From: Myxococcales bacterium
Lineage (GTDB): Bacteria; Myxococcota; Polyangia; Fen-1088
DNA: 11,084 bases
NCBI GenBank assembly: GCA_003155465.1
Contig: PMCR01000405.1
Coordinates: 1 to 11,084, forward strand
Direction of reading: 5' to 3'
Positions within the stretch are counted from its first letter, which is position 1; every line of letters begins with the position of its first letter. Of this stretch, positions 5,451-11,084 are shown one piece after another. Below the pieces are notes generated by a model. That model worked only from the letters and a program-made list of their open reading frames with translations. It was not told where the DNA came from and ran no database searches. Position numbers and translations under genes: made by a program.

Positions 5451-7346
5451 ATGTCAGCACCGCGCCTTGTTGGCTTGGTTGCCGTTGCATCGTGGCTAGC
5501 GCTTGGATGCACCAGTTCGGCGAAGAAGATAGAGGTGGGTAGCGCCTGCATCCTCAACAGCGACTGCAACTCACCGCTTCTGTGCAGCATGGGCAAGTGC
5601 CACGACGCCTGCCACGCGACGGTGGACTGCCCAGTTGGGCAGAGTTGCATGAAGGTGGACAACACCCCAGTCTGCCAGTTGCCTGCTGAAGTGGATTGCT
5701 CGACAAAGCCGTGCACCGGCACTTCGGTGTGCGCCTCCGACCTCCAGTGCCGAACCCCTTGCCAGTCCCCCACGGACTGCACCAACGGCCAAGTCTGCGT
5801 GACGAGCGTCTGCGCCGACTCGGCCGATCTCAAGACAAACGGCCAGCTCCCGCAGAAGAGGGCCCCGGACGCCGGCACGGATGGCCCGGCAGCAGCCACG
5901 GGTGGTACGGGTGGCGGAAGTGGTCCGGGGGGCGCAAGCGGCTCTTCCGGCGGCGCTGGCGATGCTGCGGCCGCTGGCAGTGGGGGCGGAACTGGCGCAG
6001 GCGGGGCAAGCGTTTCTTCAGGCGGCGGTGCTGATGCGGCGGCCGCAGGCAGCGCCCGTGATGCCGCAAGCGGCTTGGGTGGTGCGGGCGGTTCTTCAGA
6101 CGGCGCTGCGGCTGGGGCTGGCCGCACGACGGCAACGCCCGACGCGGGCTCGCCGGATCTGCCGATCGACCGGCCGGCCGACGCTGCGCCAGACGCCACG
6201 GCACCGACGCCGGACACGGCCGTTGTGACCTCGGGCGATGGCGGTGCCTCCCCTGTGCCCAGCGGTTGTGGCCAAGTCACCAGCCAGCGCTACTTCTGCG
6301 AAGACTTCGAAGCCGGCCTGTCCAAGTGGACGTTGAGCACTCAGGATTGGGCCGGCATCACCTCGACTGATCGCAGCGATGGGACGAGCCTCACAGAAAG
6401 CCCGACTGGCAACTACCTGAACGGCGAAAACGCCTCGGCGACGATGGCGGGAAGCATTGATCTGACCGGTGCAGTAGCGCCGGTGCTCACGTTCTGGCAC
6501 AGGCTTGCACTGTACTGCATTGCCAGTCCCGCCGTTTGTGGGAGTGGTTGCCGCGACGCCGATTCTGGAGACTACGGATACGTAGAGACATCTACCGATG
6601 GCGGCTTGACTTGGGCCCAACTCGCCAAGCTCACCAACATGAACAACACAAGCATCTGGGCCCAGCAAACGCTCGACCTCACATCTTATATCGGCAAGAA
6701 AGTGAAGACCCGGTTCCGACTATGGGACGACTCACGAAGCGCTTCAGCGACCGGCGACGGCTGGTACATTGATGATATCGAGATTGGCGAGCTTGACCGG
6801 TCCTCCGCGCTTCCGAATATCGCGGGGGGCTGTGGCGCCGCGACCACACAGCGATATTTCTGTGACGGCTTCGAAGCAGGTCTGGACAACTGGACGGTGA
6901 GCGGCAAGGACTGGAACACGACCACTAGCTCGAAAGCTGTGTCAGGCTCCCACTCACTTGCGGACAGCCCCGACGGGAACTATCTAGATAGTGCCAACGG
7001 TTCGGCAACTTTGGCTCGAAATGTCGATTTGGCAGCTGCCACGCAGCCTGTGCTAACGTTCTGGCACAAACTTGCGCTTGATTCTCGCCGGTACGGCTGC
7101 AACGCTGCTCCGTACGACACAGCTTATGTGGATCTATCGACCGACAGCGGCCTGACCTGGTTGCAACTGACGTCATTCACGTACGCGGTCAACACGACGA
7201 CCTGGTCACAGCAGATGCTCAGCCTCGCAAGCTACGCGGGCAAGCAGGTGAAGATTCGATTCCGACTTTGGGACAATGCATACGGCTCTCAGTACGTTGC
7301 CGACGGATGGTACATCGACGACGTCGAGATACGCGAAAACCTCTGA
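5451..7346 (+). CDS. Large surface lipoprotein: Cys-rich head, Gly/Ala linker, two MAM-like/anchor-J domains
   Basis: The protein has 631 residues. The signal peptide 1-19 ends in the lipobox LALGC with Cys20. Residues 33-121 form a Cys-rich module with repeated C-x(5)-DC patterns (CILNSDC, CHATVDC, CQSPTDC) and cysteines every 4-10 residues. Residues 139-270 are a low-complexity Gly/Ala/Asp/Ser linker. Two homologous domains follow, about 273-458 and 461-630. Each opens CG-x-x-x-x-QRYFC-x-x-FEAGL-x-x-W and contains VLTFWH(R/K)LAL, STD(G/S)GLTW, K(T/I)RFRLWD, and closes with DGWYIDD(I/V)EI. This is the jelly-roll pattern of choice-of-anchor-J or immune-inhibitor-A-type MAM-like domains, which usually bind ligands outside the cell. 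Domain 1 has an extra loop with four cysteines (CIASPAVCGSGC and its partner). No protease HExxH is present, so a binding or adhesive role is inferred. It is likely monocistronic. Confidence 0.88.
   Translation: MSAPRLVGLVAVASWLALGCTSSAKKIEVGSACILNSDCNSPLLCSMGKCHDACHATVDCPVGQSCMKVDNTPVCQLPAEVDCSTKPCTGTSVCASDLQCRTPCQSPTDCTNGQVCVTSVCADSADLKTNGQLPQKRAPDAGTDGPAAATGGTGGGSGPGGASGSSGGAGDAAAAGSGGGTGAGGASVSSGGGADAAAAGSARDAASGLGGAGGSSDGAAAGAGRTTATPDAGSPDLPIDRPADAAPDATAPTPDTAVVTSGDGGASPVPSGCGQVTSQRYFCEDFEAGLSKWTLSTQDWAGITSTDRSDGTSLTESPTGNYLNGENASATMAGSIDLTGAVAPVLTFWHRLALYCIASPAVCGSGCRDADSGDYGYVETSTDGGLTWAQLAKLTNMNNTSIWAQQTLDLTSYIGKKVKTRFRLWDDSRSASATGDGWYIDDIEIGELDRSSALPNIAGGCGAATTQRYFCDGFEAGLDNWTVSGKDWNTTTSSKAVSGSHSLADSPDGNYLDSANGSATLARNVDLAAATQPVLTFWHKLALDSRRYGCNAAPYDTAYVDLSTDSGLTWLQLTSFTYAVNTTTWSQQMLSLASYAGKQVKIRFRLWDNAYGSQYVADGWYIDDVEIRENL
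5916..6059 (+). repeat. 72-bp tandem repeat inside the lipoprotein linker
   Basis: Two adjacent 72-bp units (5916-5987 and 5988-6059) encode 24 residues each, in register: G-(S/T)-G-x-GGAS-x-SSGG-x-x-DAAAAGS. The DNA has diverged more at third positions than the protein. This points to an older duplication kept under constraint for composition, or to general low complexity. It lies in the Gly/Ala linker, residues 156-203. Confidence 0.7.
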
Positions 7347-7380
7347 CCATCCGAATCTACAGAGCCTGCTCGTAGTGCGT

Positions 7381-7462
7381 GGAAGTGGTGCTGGAAGTGG
7401 TGCCAGTGGCATGTTCAGAGGTGCGCTGGAAGTGGTGCCAGTGGCAATGTCAGAGGTGCGGC
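7381..7462. repeat. Tandem 35-bp repeat (copies A and B) with partial extra unit
   Basis: Copy A (7393-7427) and copy B (7428-7462) both begin GGAAGTGGTGCCAGTGGCA and continue with a near-identical second half ending CAGAGGTGCG. A partial unit, GGAAGTGGTGCT, precedes them at 7381-7392. Each unit contains the small palindrome TGCCAGTGGCA. A third, diverged copy lies at 10954-10988. Read on the minus strand, the units give S-(D/E)-x-A-T-G-T-T-S-S in two different frames, so the tandem here is not one continuous coding repeat (35 is not a multiple of three). Confidence 0.75.
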
Positions 7463-7536
7463 AAACGAGCTTGGCAATGGGGTGAATGTAGGTTTGGACA
7501 CAGGCAACTTTTGCGCGCCATTGCCGATAACCATGT

Positions 7537-7611
7537 ATGCCGAGGCCGCTCCGCTTCGTCTCAGCAGGCTCGCTCGTCGAGATCACCACCCGCACCCCAC
7601 AGGGTCGGTTG
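7537..7611 (+). pseudogene. N-terminal remnant of a REP-associated (Y1/IS200-like) transposase
   Basis: From ATG 7537 the frame reads MPRPLRFVSAGSLVEITTRT and then PQGRL. This matches the start of Y1-type transposases (RAYT), where a P-R-x-x-R-F segment leads into the first beta strand S-L-V-E-I-T-x-R-T. About 25 residues of a protein of roughly 200-330 remain. The His-x-His motif and the catalytic Tyr are missing. After about 7611 the sequence switches to the TPR protein in another frame. Intact relatives are single-strand transposases that act on palindromic REP elements. This copy cannot transpose. Confidence 0.6.
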
Positions 7612-7624
7612 CCCAGCCCAAGCC

Positions 7625-8209
7625 GTGGCCGCCATCCTGCTGGGCGACGTGTTTTTCCCCGAGGGGTGCCAGGCGCTCGACGTCGGGTGGGATCGAGGCG
7701 CGGACGTGCTGCACCTGCTGACACCCGACAGCGTGCAGTTGTGGGTGAGTCTGCGTCGGCCGGCGCCTGCGGTCGCTGGCTGGGACGTGGTCGCGGTCGC
7801 GTGTCAGCTGGCCTTCGCCGGAGCCCGTTGGCGTGCGTCCTATCAGGATCTTCTGGATTCCGGCTGGCAGCACGACGCGAAACAAGACCTGGGAGCAACG
7901 GCCCTCCGCCTCGGCGACCTGGCCAAAGCCGCAGCTTCGCTCGACGGTCTGCCCGCGCCACAAGCCCGCGCCAACCACGGCTTTGCCCTGCTTGGCCTGG
8001 GCCAGGTGGCCGCCGCCCTGACCGACTTTGATGCAGCCCTGGCTGAGCTTCCGACCAATGACGAAGCCTGTTTCGGGTGTGCCCTGGTTCTCGAAGCGCT
8101 GGGCCGCCGGACCGACGCCGCCGCCGCGTTCAAGGAACTGCTAGCACGCTCGCCCGAGCACATATCGGCGCGGGTGGCGCGCGAGCACCTGCGTCGTTTG
8201 GGCGAGTGA
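7625..8209 (+). CDS. TPR-repeat protein, probably 5'-truncated
   Basis: From GTG 7625 the product has 194 residues. Residues 1-80 form an unrecognised domain (LLGDVFFPEGCQAL, then a Val/Ala-rich part). Residues 84-110, 113-146 and 147-180 form three tetratricopeptide-type helical hairpins: LGATALRLGDLAKAAASL; ANHGFALLGLGQVAAALTDF; GCALVLEALGRRTDAAAAFK. TPR repeats are scaffolds for protein contacts. No good Shine-Dalgarno precedes the GTG, and the frame runs upstream without a better start into the transposase remnant and the 35-bp repeats. I therefore think the real N-terminus was lost when the remnant was joined here. No signal peptide is visible, so the remaining product would be cytoplasmic. 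Codon use (high G/C third positions) is normal for the window. Whether it is expressed is doubtful. Confidence 0.6.
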   Translation: MAAILLGDVFFPEGCQALDVGWDRGADVLHLLTPDSVQLWVSLRRPAPAVAGWDVVAVACQLAFAGARWRASYQDLLDSGWQHDAKQDLGATALRLGDLAKAAASLDGLPAPQARANHGFALLGLGQVAAALTDFDAALAELPTNDEACFGCALVLEALGRRTDAAAAFKELLARSPEHISARVAREHLRRLGE

Positions 8210-8279
8210 CTCTTGGCGCGGCCGATGGCCACCGGAAAAGCGAGATCCTGAAGCGCCCAGAAATGGCGTTCTGCTGGAT

Positions 8280-8477
8280 ATGTCCAAACAGGCAAGCCTC
8301 TACGATGCGAACGGAACAGCGAAGAAGGCCCACAATACGGTCACGTTTTCCGGCAAGGATCCAGAATTGAACGTCTCTTCGGCATATGGACGCAAGGACG
8401 GCATCTCGTCAGACGATATGAAGAGAGTTTTCGGCCCATCATCGGTCGTCGATGAAAACAGCGCCCTCGGGCACTAG
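8280..8477 (+). CDS. Small hypothetical hydrophilic protein
   Basis: The ORF has 65 codons, starting MSKQASLYDANGTAKKAH and ending DENSALGH. The product is charged and polar with no signal peptide, membrane helix or cysteine. Its composition (many Ser, Lys, Asp) looks like a real soluble protein or a piece of one rather than a random GC-rich frame. Codon third positions are less GC-biased than in the neighbouring genes, which could mean transfer from elsewhere. No clear ribosome binding site is present. It lies in the 350-bp gap between the TPR gene and the hydrolase. I do not recognise it; it may be a gene fragment. Confidence 0.3.
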   Translation: MSKQASLYDANGTAKKAHNTVTFSGKDPELNVSSAYGRKDGISSDDMKRVFGPSSVVDENSALGH

Positions 8478-8559
8478 AGCGCCTGAGCTTACTGCGCAGC
8501 GGTGTAGTCACATCTTTCCGCTAGACGCCAGGTCGAGCAGGGCGCAAGACTCACTGCTC

Positions 8560-9501
8560 ATGAAGCGCGCACTCAAGATCGCAATAGGTTGCTTGCTAGC
8601 TCTTCTTGTCGGGTTGACTCTCCTGGGCCTGGCCACGCCTGATCACCTCGGGCTTCCCGCGGAGACGGACGGCCAGATGGTGAGCGTTGACGGCGTCAAT
8701 ATCCACTACCTGCAGAAGGGCTCGGGGCGTGAGGTCTTGCTCATCCACGGCACGCCCTCGTCCTTGGAAGACTGGCAACCCGTCTTTGATCGCTGGGCCA
8801 GCAAGTACCGGATCACGGCGTACGATCGTCCGGGCCACGGATTCAGTGACCCACCCGCGAAAGAGAGCGGCATCGACTACAACGCGCACATTGCGCGGCG
8901 GTTGATGGAGGAGTTGCACCTGCACGATGTCCTGGTGGTGGCACACTCATACGGAGGTCCCATCGCACTCAAGCTGGCAGCGGACGACAATTCCCCAGCG
9001 ACGTCCTTTCTCATCGTAGGTAGCACTGTGTATCCCATTGATGAGGCAGACGCGGCGCTTGGTAAGCTGTTGCGCCTGCCTCTCGTCGGCCGTGGTGTGG
9101 CGGTGGTGTTGGGGGCTGCGCTGGGTGGGAGGATGGTGCGGGAGGGCTTGGAGGAGGCCTTTCACCCTGATGAGCGGCTGATTCCGCCTGGCTACATCGA
9201 GCGGAGGCAATCGCTCCTGCTGCGGCCCAAGGTGACCCTGACGCTCGCACAGGAAATGCACACCCATGCCGGCCAGTTGGGTGCCCTGGTGCCCCGCTAC
9301 CCGAGCATCAGGCGACCCGTGTCGATCGTGGTGGGCAGCGAAGACAGGGCCCGCGTCGCAGAGGGTGGCCATCGGCTGGCACGCGAGATTGCGGGCGCGC
9401 AGCTTACTGTGTTCCCCCATGCTGGCCACATGCTGCAATTCACACGCCCGGACGAACTGACGGCTCTGCTAGACGCAACCGTTGCGACCCCTGCGCGCTA
9501 A
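8560..9501 (+). CDS. Membrane-anchored alpha/beta-fold hydrolase
   Basis: The protein has 313 residues. Residues 5-25 form one hydrophobic helix (IAIGCLLALLVGLTLLGL), an N-terminal anchor or uncleaved signal. The catalytic domain follows. The oxyanion-region motif HGTPSS is at 63-68. YDRPGHGFS is at 88-96. The nucleophile elbow is AHSYGG with Ser130. The acid lies in VVGSEDRAR, with Asp262 the better candidate, and the base is His290 in HAGHMLQF. The triad is complete and correctly spaced, so an active esterase, lipase or epoxide-hydrolase-like enzyme is expected; the substrate is unknown. Between strand 6 and the cap, a Gly/Leu-rich segment (about residues 165-195) may contact the membrane. 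ATG 8560 places the hydrophobic helix at the N-terminus; an in-frame ATG at 8452 would add 36 residues of no evident role. The MFS gene follows within 32 bp, suggesting an operon. Confidence 0.9.
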   Translation: MKRALKIAIGCLLALLVGLTLLGLATPDHLGLPAETDGQMVSVDGVNIHYLQKGSGREVLLIHGTPSSLEDWQPVFDRWASKYRITAYDRPGHGFSDPPAKESGIDYNAHIARRLMEELHLHDVLVVAHSYGGPIALKLAADDNSPATSFLIVGSTVYPIDEADAALGKLLRLPLVGRGVAVVLGAALGGRMVREGLEEAFHPDERLIPPGYIERRQSLLLRPKVTLTLAQEMHTHAGQLGALVPRYPSIRRPVSIVVGSEDRARVAEGGHRLAREIAGAQLTVFPHAGHMLQFTRPDELTALLDATVATPAR

Positions 9502-9533
9502 CAGTCGCTGCCACATCAGTGAAATCCGGCCCC

Positions 9534-10733
9534 ATGCCAGGCAACATTCCGCGACTCTACGCCTTTCGTTTCCTGCGGGACTTTCTTCTCATCATGCCGG
9601 CCATTGTGCCGGTCTATCGCTCGTGCGGACTCGACGCCACGCAGATCCTGTTGGTGCAGGCCATCTTCTCCGCCGCCAGTCTTTCGTTTGAGGTGCCCTC
9701 CGGCTACTTGGCCGACGTGCTCGGCCGCCGACGCGCCCTGCTGATGGGCAGCCTGGCCATGGCCGCTGGTATGGCGGCCTATGGTCTTGCAAACAGCTTC
9801 TGGCTATTTTCCGGCGCGGAGGTCGTGCTCGCCTTTGGCTACAGCCTGTTTTCGGGCACTGAATCGGCGTTGATCTTCGACACGCTGAAGGCGGAAGGCC
9901 GCGAGACCGCCTACGCGCGCATCGAAGGCAAGGCAGAGGCGTGGACCCGGGTGGGTACGGCCACCGCCGCAGTGGCCGGAGGACTAATTGCCGCCGCCTG
10001 GTTGCGCCTGCCGTTTGTCGCAAACGCGGGCACCGCCCTCATCATGTTTGCCATCGCGCTCACCCTGGTCGAGCCAGCACGTCCCACGCTCACCTCCCGC
10101 GCATCGCTACACCAGATCTTGCGCATCTCGCGCGAGTCCCTAGCTGACCCGCGCCTCCTGCCCATCATGGTCTTCTCCGCCGGCCTCTTCGCGGTTGGCA
10201 TCATCGGCATCTGGGGCTACTTCCTCCGCCTCACCAATCACGGTGTCACCGTCGCCTCCTACGGCGTGTACTTTGCCGTGTTTTCGGGTGCCTCGGCCGC
10301 AGGCGCGGCCACTGCGACTCATCTGGCGCAGGTTCTCGGCCCGCGCGGCAGCTACGCGCTCTTGGCTGTCATTCCTGCAGTGCTGCTCACCCTCGCCGCC
10401 ACCTCGGCACCCTGGCCCGTATTGCTCACCCCGCTGGCCGCCGCGGCCTGGGGTTTCTCCACACCCTTGCTGCTCAACCTCCTCAACCAGTTTATCACGT
10501 CCGATCGCCGCGCCACCGTGCTCTCGGTTTCTGCCATGCTGGGTCGCGTGCTCTTTGTCGTGGTCTCGCCCATCTTCGGCCTGCTGTCGGATCGGATATC
10601 CGATCGGGTCGCATTCGGCTTTTTGCTGGGCGTGTTCGCGCTGTTGGCCAGCGCGGCCTGGTGGCTGCAGAGGCGCAGAGTCCGGCAGAGTCAGTCCGCG
10701 AAAACGGTCATGACGCCATCGCAGTCGCTGTAG
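9534..10733 (+). CDS. Major facilitator superfamily transporter
   Basis: The protein has 399 residues from ATG 9534; GTG 9519 in the same frame is an alternative adding five residues. About 12 hydrophobic helices are visible. The motif-A-like loop between helices 2 and 3 is GYLADVLGRRR (residues 57-67), preceded by FEVPS. The mirrored loop in the second half is GLLSDRISDRVAF, preceded by SPIFG. A hydrophilic middle loop (LRISRESLADPRL) separates the two six-helix halves. The E-V-P-S-G-x-x-A-D-x-x-G-R-R form is typical of drug/metabolite exporters of this superfamily, but the substrate cannot be told. It starts 32 bp after the hydrolase stop with no terminator between them, so co-transcription is likely. 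A role in export linked to the hydrolase substrate or product is inference only. Its last 43 bp overlap a minus-strand gene tail. Confidence 0.9.
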   Translation: MPGNIPRLYAFRFLRDFLLIMPAIVPVYRSCGLDATQILLVQAIFSAASLSFEVPSGYLADVLGRRRALLMGSLAMAAGMAAYGLANSFWLFSGAEVVLAFGYSLFSGTESALIFDTLKAEGRETAYARIEGKAEAWTRVGTATAAVAGGLIAAAWLRLPFVANAGTALIMFAIALTLVEPARPTLTSRASLHQILRISRESLADPRLLPIMVFSAGLFAVGIIGIWGYFLRLTNHGVTVASYGVYFAVFSGASAAGAATATHLAQVLGPRGSYALLAVIPAVLLTLAATSAPWPVLLTPLAAAAWGFSTPLLLNLLNQFITSDRRATVLSVSAMLGRVLFVVVSPIFGLLSDRISDRVAFGFLLGVFALLASAAWWLQRRRVRQSQSAKTVMTPSQSL

Positions 10734-10816
10734 GCCAGGTGGACGCGGCCATTCGCCTGGTCGACCGCAAGGTGGGTTCGCTTGATGTCACAGCTCCTTT
10801 GTAGACTGGCCATCAT
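10691..10816 (-). pseudogene. C-terminal tail of an unknown secreted-type protein, overlapping the MFS 3' end
   Basis: On the minus strand, the frame ending at TGA 10691-10693 reads CDIKRTHLAVDQANG, then RVHLAYSDCDGVMTVFAD. Codons are strongly G/C-ending, as in real genes of this window, and the pattern H-L-A-V-D-x-x-N-G-x-V-H-L-A-Y is that of a beta-propeller blade or similar repeat in exported proteins. Only about 34 residues look genuine; upstream of about 10793 the frame loses any pattern. Two adjacent ATGs at 10811-10816 could start a 41-42-residue peptide, but no Shine-Dalgarno precedes them. I read it as a remnant whose stop invaded, or was fused to, the end of the MFS gene. I do not recognise the parent family with confidence. 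Confidence 0.4.
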
Positions 10817-10872
10817 CGGTTCGGTCGCCTGGGCTGGACCGATTCGCCGTGCTCGGTGAACGAGCTTTCGAG

Positions 10873-11084
10873 CTACGCTTTCCGTGCGACGGCTTGGAAG
10901 AAGGTGTAGCAGAAGGTGCCGTCGTCTTCGACGCTGCGCCTGGGGTCGGCGCTGGGAGTGGTGCCTGTGGCATATTCAGAGCGCAGTTCGCCACCACATT
11001 CGACGTCAAGCTCACTCCCTTGCCAGGCCTCCTGCACTTGACCGAGGACCAGCGCTAGGCCGAAGTTGCGCAGTAGGCCTGTGA
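10873..11084 (-). CDS. C-terminal part of an unknown protein, continuing beyond the right edge
   Basis: The minus-strand frame is open from the edge to TAG at 10873-10875 and gives 69 codons: LLRNFGLALVLGQVQEAW, then ELDVECGGELRSEYATGTT, PSADPRRSVEDDGTFCY and TFFQAVARKA. Codon third positions are mostly G or C, and the opposing frames on this stretch have poorer composition. The piece contains an amphipathic segment, two cysteines and a charged turn. No family is recognised and the N-terminus is off the window. The S-E-Y-A-T-G-T-T part is encoded by copy C of the 35-bp repeat. Downstream lie about 60 bp and then the gene tail at 10691-10816 on the same strand. Confidence 0.6.
   Translation of the reverse strand, partial: TGLLRNFGLALVLGQVQEAWQGSELDVECGGELRSEYATGTTPSADPRRSVEDDGTFCYTFFQAVARKA
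10954..10988. repeat. Copy C of the dispersed 35-bp repeat
   Basis: It begins GGGAGTGGTGCCTGTGGCA and continues with ATTCAGAG. It matches copy A (7393-7427) at 25 of the first 28 positions, in the same orientation, about 3.5 kb away. Unlike copies A and B it lies inside an open reading frame (minus strand, 10873 to edge). The central palindrome is reduced to TGCC-TGT-GGCA. Confidence 0.65.

Noticed and set aside
5234..6280. Long minus-strand frame opposite the large lipoprotein
   Set aside because: It is Pro/Ala-rich antisense of the Gly/Ala linker, with no signal or domain.
7381..7462. CRISPR array
   Set aside because: The units are directly adjacent with no spacers and there are no cas genes, so this is a plain tandem repeat.
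7206..7961. 251-codon minus-strand frame across the 35-bp repeats and the TPR gene
   Set aside because: It spans three unrelated plus-strand features and has Arg/Pro-rich composition. It has no start site support.
10590..10605. 16-bp perfect palindrome GATCGGATATCCGATC
   Set aside because: It lies inside the MFS gene, where the codons for the repeated S-D-R-I-S-D-R motif explain it. It has no second copy in the window.
10788..11015. 75-codon minus-strand frame rich in Ser/Pro/Lys at the right edge
   Set aside because: The other minus-strand frame, ending at 10873, has better codon bias and stays open to the edge. This one reads as its shadow.

Overview
This is a GC-rich window, apart from one AT-rich island near 3870-3960. 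It most resembles accessory DNA of a large-genome soil deltaproteobacterium of the Polyangia/Myxococcota type. That is an inference from three signs: lipoproteins with long Gly/Ser/Thr/Ala linkers, Cys-rich surface modules of the kind common in that group, and many short broken genes. No rRNA, tRNA, CRISPR array, integrase or intact insertion sequence was seen.

Layout. The left edge (1-111) is the last 36 codons of a probable family 18 glycoside hydrolase (chitinase-like). It converges on a Cys-rich lipoprotein gene on the minus strand (161-1087). From 1088 to 1721 there is no intact gene, only REP-like palindromes (1406-1516) and the tail of an MFS transporter (about 1583-1705). A complete EamA/DMT-family transporter follows (1722-2702). 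Immediately after it are two decayed genes placed 3' to 3': a fragment of a family 5 glycoside hydrolase on the plus strand (2701-2844) and an internally deleted TIR plus NB-ARC (STAND-type) remnant on the minus strand (2837-3044). Next come a small lipoprotein whose reading frame is broken into two overlapping pieces (3196-3866), an AT-rich stretch, and a Skp/OmpH-like coiled-coil protein without a visible signal peptide (4026-4592).

The region 4593-5450 has no supported gene. It holds a GC-rich inverted-repeat cluster (4909-5068) and two copies of a palindrome whose centres are exactly 32 bp apart (5191-5243), which look like a regulatory double site. Then comes a 631-residue lipoprotein with a Cys-rich head, a Gly/Ala linker carrying a 24-residue tandem repeat, and two MAM-like or choice-of-anchor-J beta-sandwich domains (5451-7346). 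After it lie a 35-bp tandem repeat (7381-7462), the start of a REP-associated (Y1) transposase (7537-7611) and a TPR protein gene that seems to have lost its 5' end (to 8209).

The right part holds a probable two-gene operon: a membrane-anchored alpha/beta hydrolase (8560-9501) and an MFS transporter (9534-10733). A short minus-strand gene tail overlaps the transporter's 3' end. At the right edge is the C-terminal part of an unknown minus-strand gene (10873 to edge) that contains a third copy of the 35-bp repeat.

The main message is a genomic mosaic. Intact surface lipoproteins and transporters alternate with truncated pieces of at least five unrelated genes. I see no complete new enzymatic system. 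The least explained signals are the paired palindrome, the dispersed 35-bp repeat and the TIR-STAND remnant.
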